Shown in pieces: positions 14,833 to 16,348 of a DNA stretch of 16,348 bases; the stretch's first letter is position 1, and each line of letters opens with the position of its first letter. A model generated the notes under the pieces. The model had not been told where the DNA came from. It saw only the letters and a program-made list of their open reading frames with translations, and made no database searches. This DNA is from CAYHOI01 sp964358175. Its GTDB lineage: Bacteria; Margulisbacteria; Riflemargulisbacteria; GWF2-35-9. The stretch spans positions 1 to 16,348 of the forward strand of contig CAYHOI010000038.1 of assembly GCA_964358175.1 (NCBI GenBank), read 5' to 3'. The position numbers and the translations under genes were made by a program.

Positions 14833-15897
14833 GTGTCTTTTCTGAAGGTTCTTCCTGCTGTTACGGGTGTGCTTATTGCTATTTTGGGAATCACTGTATT
14901 CGTCAAAAGCAAAAGGCAGAGAGCTCACCTTGTTTTTTCTCTCCTTTGTCTGGGTGTGTTCATTTGGGAAATTACATATTCCATTAGTGGAAATATCGCA
15001 GATCCGGTATGCTCATTTCCCTGGAATCGTGCTGGCCTTGTCGGAATTGTGTTTATTCCGGCATTGGTGGTCGATTTTGTTGTTGCAACCATTCGGACTA
15101 AAAACCCCTGGCTTCAACGGTATGTTTTGTTCCTCTATGGTTTCGGCCTTCTTGCACTGATTCTGAGCCCTTTCGATGTTTTTTTACATGTTCCAGCTCC
15201 GGATTTGTCTGGGCATATCACAACTGCTGGTCCATTTTTTGTCTATTTCATGCTCGTTTTTGCGAGTTCATTCATTTCGGCCATTCTTTTGCTTCGACCC
15301 AGTGCCCGAAAAAAGGCGACCTTGTCCCCCGAGCAATACTCCCTGCAGCGTGTTCTTTTTTATGCATTTCTGGTCACGCTATTGTCGGTAGCGGATCTTC
15401 TTCGCGGATTTGGAGTTCCCATTTATCCCATCGGGTACCTGACAGCCCTGATCTGGATTGCTCTGATGACGTTTGCCATTCTTCGACTGCATCTCATGGA
15501 TTTGGATGTGGTCATCCGACGCGGTACCTACTTTTTATTGCTGGTCCTGTTGCTCATTTTGCCAGTAAGTCTGCTGACGAGCCATCTGACGAGCTTGTTT
15601 TCTCATGTTCTCGGTGCGTATTCGTCTATTGTTGCTGCGTTGATCTGGACGGTCATTCTTCTGTTTTCAGATTGGGTCAAAGAGATCCTAGGCATTCTAA
15701 CGGATAAACTGCTGTATCAAAAAGACTATGATGTGCGGAAAGTATTGCATTCCCTGATTCAAGACCTTCAGTCCATTGCCAGCATTAGGGATCTTATTTA
15801 CTATATGAACCAAGAATTGACCGAGAAGCTTAATGTGTCCTTTTGTTTGCTCATCAAATCGAGCGAATTTATGGAAATGTGTTGGATAACGCGATGA
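14833..15897 (+). pseudogene. N-terminal half of a broken multi-membrane-segment sensor histidine kinase
   Basis: Starting at GTG 14833, right after the previous stop, 354 codons encode about eight hydrophobic segments (residues 8-24, 33-50, 66-88, 97-116, 132-153, 172-190, 200-217, 231-249 and more to about 279). This is the N-terminal sensor region seen in many kinases, with the typical motif LHLMDLDVVIRRGTYFLLL at the end of the set. A linker (DKLLYQKDYDVRKVLHSLIQ) and the first strand of a GAF-like domain (ELTEKLNVSFCLLI) follow. The frame then runs into stop at 15897, and the ATPase domain appears at once in another frame. At least the rest of GAF and the whole DHp domain are missing. 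The N-terminal half may still be made as a truncated membrane protein. Confidence 0.75.
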
Positions 15898-16199
15898 AGG
15901 CCTGCGAGGAGAAGGTTGAGGGTAAGTCGATATATGTGGAGGTCTCAGAGACAGATGAAGGGAAGTTCCTTGTGTTGACTGTTCGGGACACAGGGATCGG
16001 TATTGACCCGGATCAGCTTGACAAGATCTTTAAACCCTTTTATACCAAGCGTAAGAATTTGCAAGGTACGGGGCTTGGGCTTGCCATCGTCAAAAAGGTG
16101 GTAGAGGATGCCAGAGGCTCTGTCTGCGTTACCAGTGAGTATGGACAAGGAACCTGTTTTACGATTAATCTGCCCTGTTGCCCGAATACCCCCCTCTAG
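15843..16199 (+). pseudogene. C-terminal ATPase remnant of the same histidine kinase
   Basis: In the frame offset from the N-terminal half, 118 codons encode a HATPase_c domain: N-box QIERIYGNVLDNAMKACEEK (Asn residues at the usual places), G1 box RDTGIGIDPDQLDKIFKPFY, G2 box GTGLGLAIVKKVV, and the final EYGQGTCFTINLP. Nothing resembling an H-box or DHp helix precedes it, so it could not autophosphorylate by itself. The upstream TTG is not a convincing start and has no Shine-Dalgarno. The simplest reading is a frame-breaking internal deletion in one kinase gene (14833-16199). Confidence 0.78.
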
Positions 16200-16258
16200 G
16201 ACTGTTTTGCCACAGGATCCCTGCACTTTCAAAAATACAAAAAACTTTCGATGAATCA

Positions 16259-16348
16259 ATGAAGCCCAGTAGTGACAAGGCTTCCCTTTATTTTCGCAGA
16301 CTGATTCTCACAACAGCGGACAACTTCGGTGAAATTATTTCATTTCCT
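16259..16348 (+). CDS. possible N-terminus of an unidentified protein (partial)
   Basis: An ATG at 16259 opens a frame of 30 codons to the right edge, beginning MKPSSDKASLYFRRLILTTA. It lies about 60 bases after the kinase remnant on the same strand. The Shine-Dalgarno is weak and I recognise no family. It may be the next gene of the two-component cluster or chance. Confidence 0.3.
   Translation, partial: MKPSSDKASLYFRRLILTTADNFGEIISFP

Overview
The window looks like chromosomal DNA from a Gram-negative bacterium with moderate base composition (by eye below 50% GC). An outer membrane is implied by a TolC/CzcC-like N-terminus at the left edge and by genes for O-antigen-type deoxysugar synthesis. 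A complete MoxR/Bat operon and sensor kinases with a large multi-membrane-segment input region are also present. I cannot assign the phylum from sequence alone; a deep-branching group such as Nitrospirota, Omnitrophota or the PVC lineages is a guess. I see no tRNA, rRNA, CRISPR array or insertion sequence.

Left part, minus strand (1-3104). The 5' end of a secreted protein resembling a TolC/CzcC-type efflux outer-membrane component runs off the left edge. It is preceded by a possible 24-codon ORF and by a small Cys-rich exported protein. Next come rfbH and rfbG, overlapping by one base (TAATG). They encode CDP-glucose 4,6-dehydratase and the PMP/[2Fe-2S] 3-dehydrase of the CDP-3,6-dideoxyhexose route. 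The first enzyme (RfbF) and the reductase (E3) of that route are not in the window.

Centre, plus strand (3229-13492). A membrane-anchored GH5-like glycoside hydrolase is divergent from rfbG. It carries a beta-sandwich insert whose halves seem to be in swapped order. Then a good promoter candidate (5312-5340) and a leader of about 130 nt precede a tightly packed seven-gene cluster: FmdB-type zinc ribbon, MoxR ATPase, DUF58 protein, a small BatD/DUF4381-like membrane protein, BatA, a BatB-BatC fusion, BatD and BatE. (The FmdB gene heads this set.) From DUF58 to BatE every junction overlaps by 1-17 bases, so translation is probably coupled. The products suggest an AAA+ ATPase acting on inner-membrane vWA proteins with periplasmic TPR, beta-sandwich and SH3 parts, in a poorly understood envelope-stress or protein-maturation role.

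Right part, plus strand (13489-16348). A new promoter candidate (13489-13517) precedes a receiver-plus-histidine-kinase protein. Next is a second, multi-membrane-segment sensor kinase that looks broken: its N-terminal half stops in the early GAF domain, and its ATPase domain continues in another frame with the rest of GAF and the dimerisation domain missing. A short open frame runs off the right edge.

The points most worth a second look are the BatB-BatC fusion with an internal Shine-Dalgarno, start and retained signal sequence; the apparently permuted domain inserted in the GH5 barrel; the collapsed kinase gene; and the tandem small ORFs before the efflux gene.
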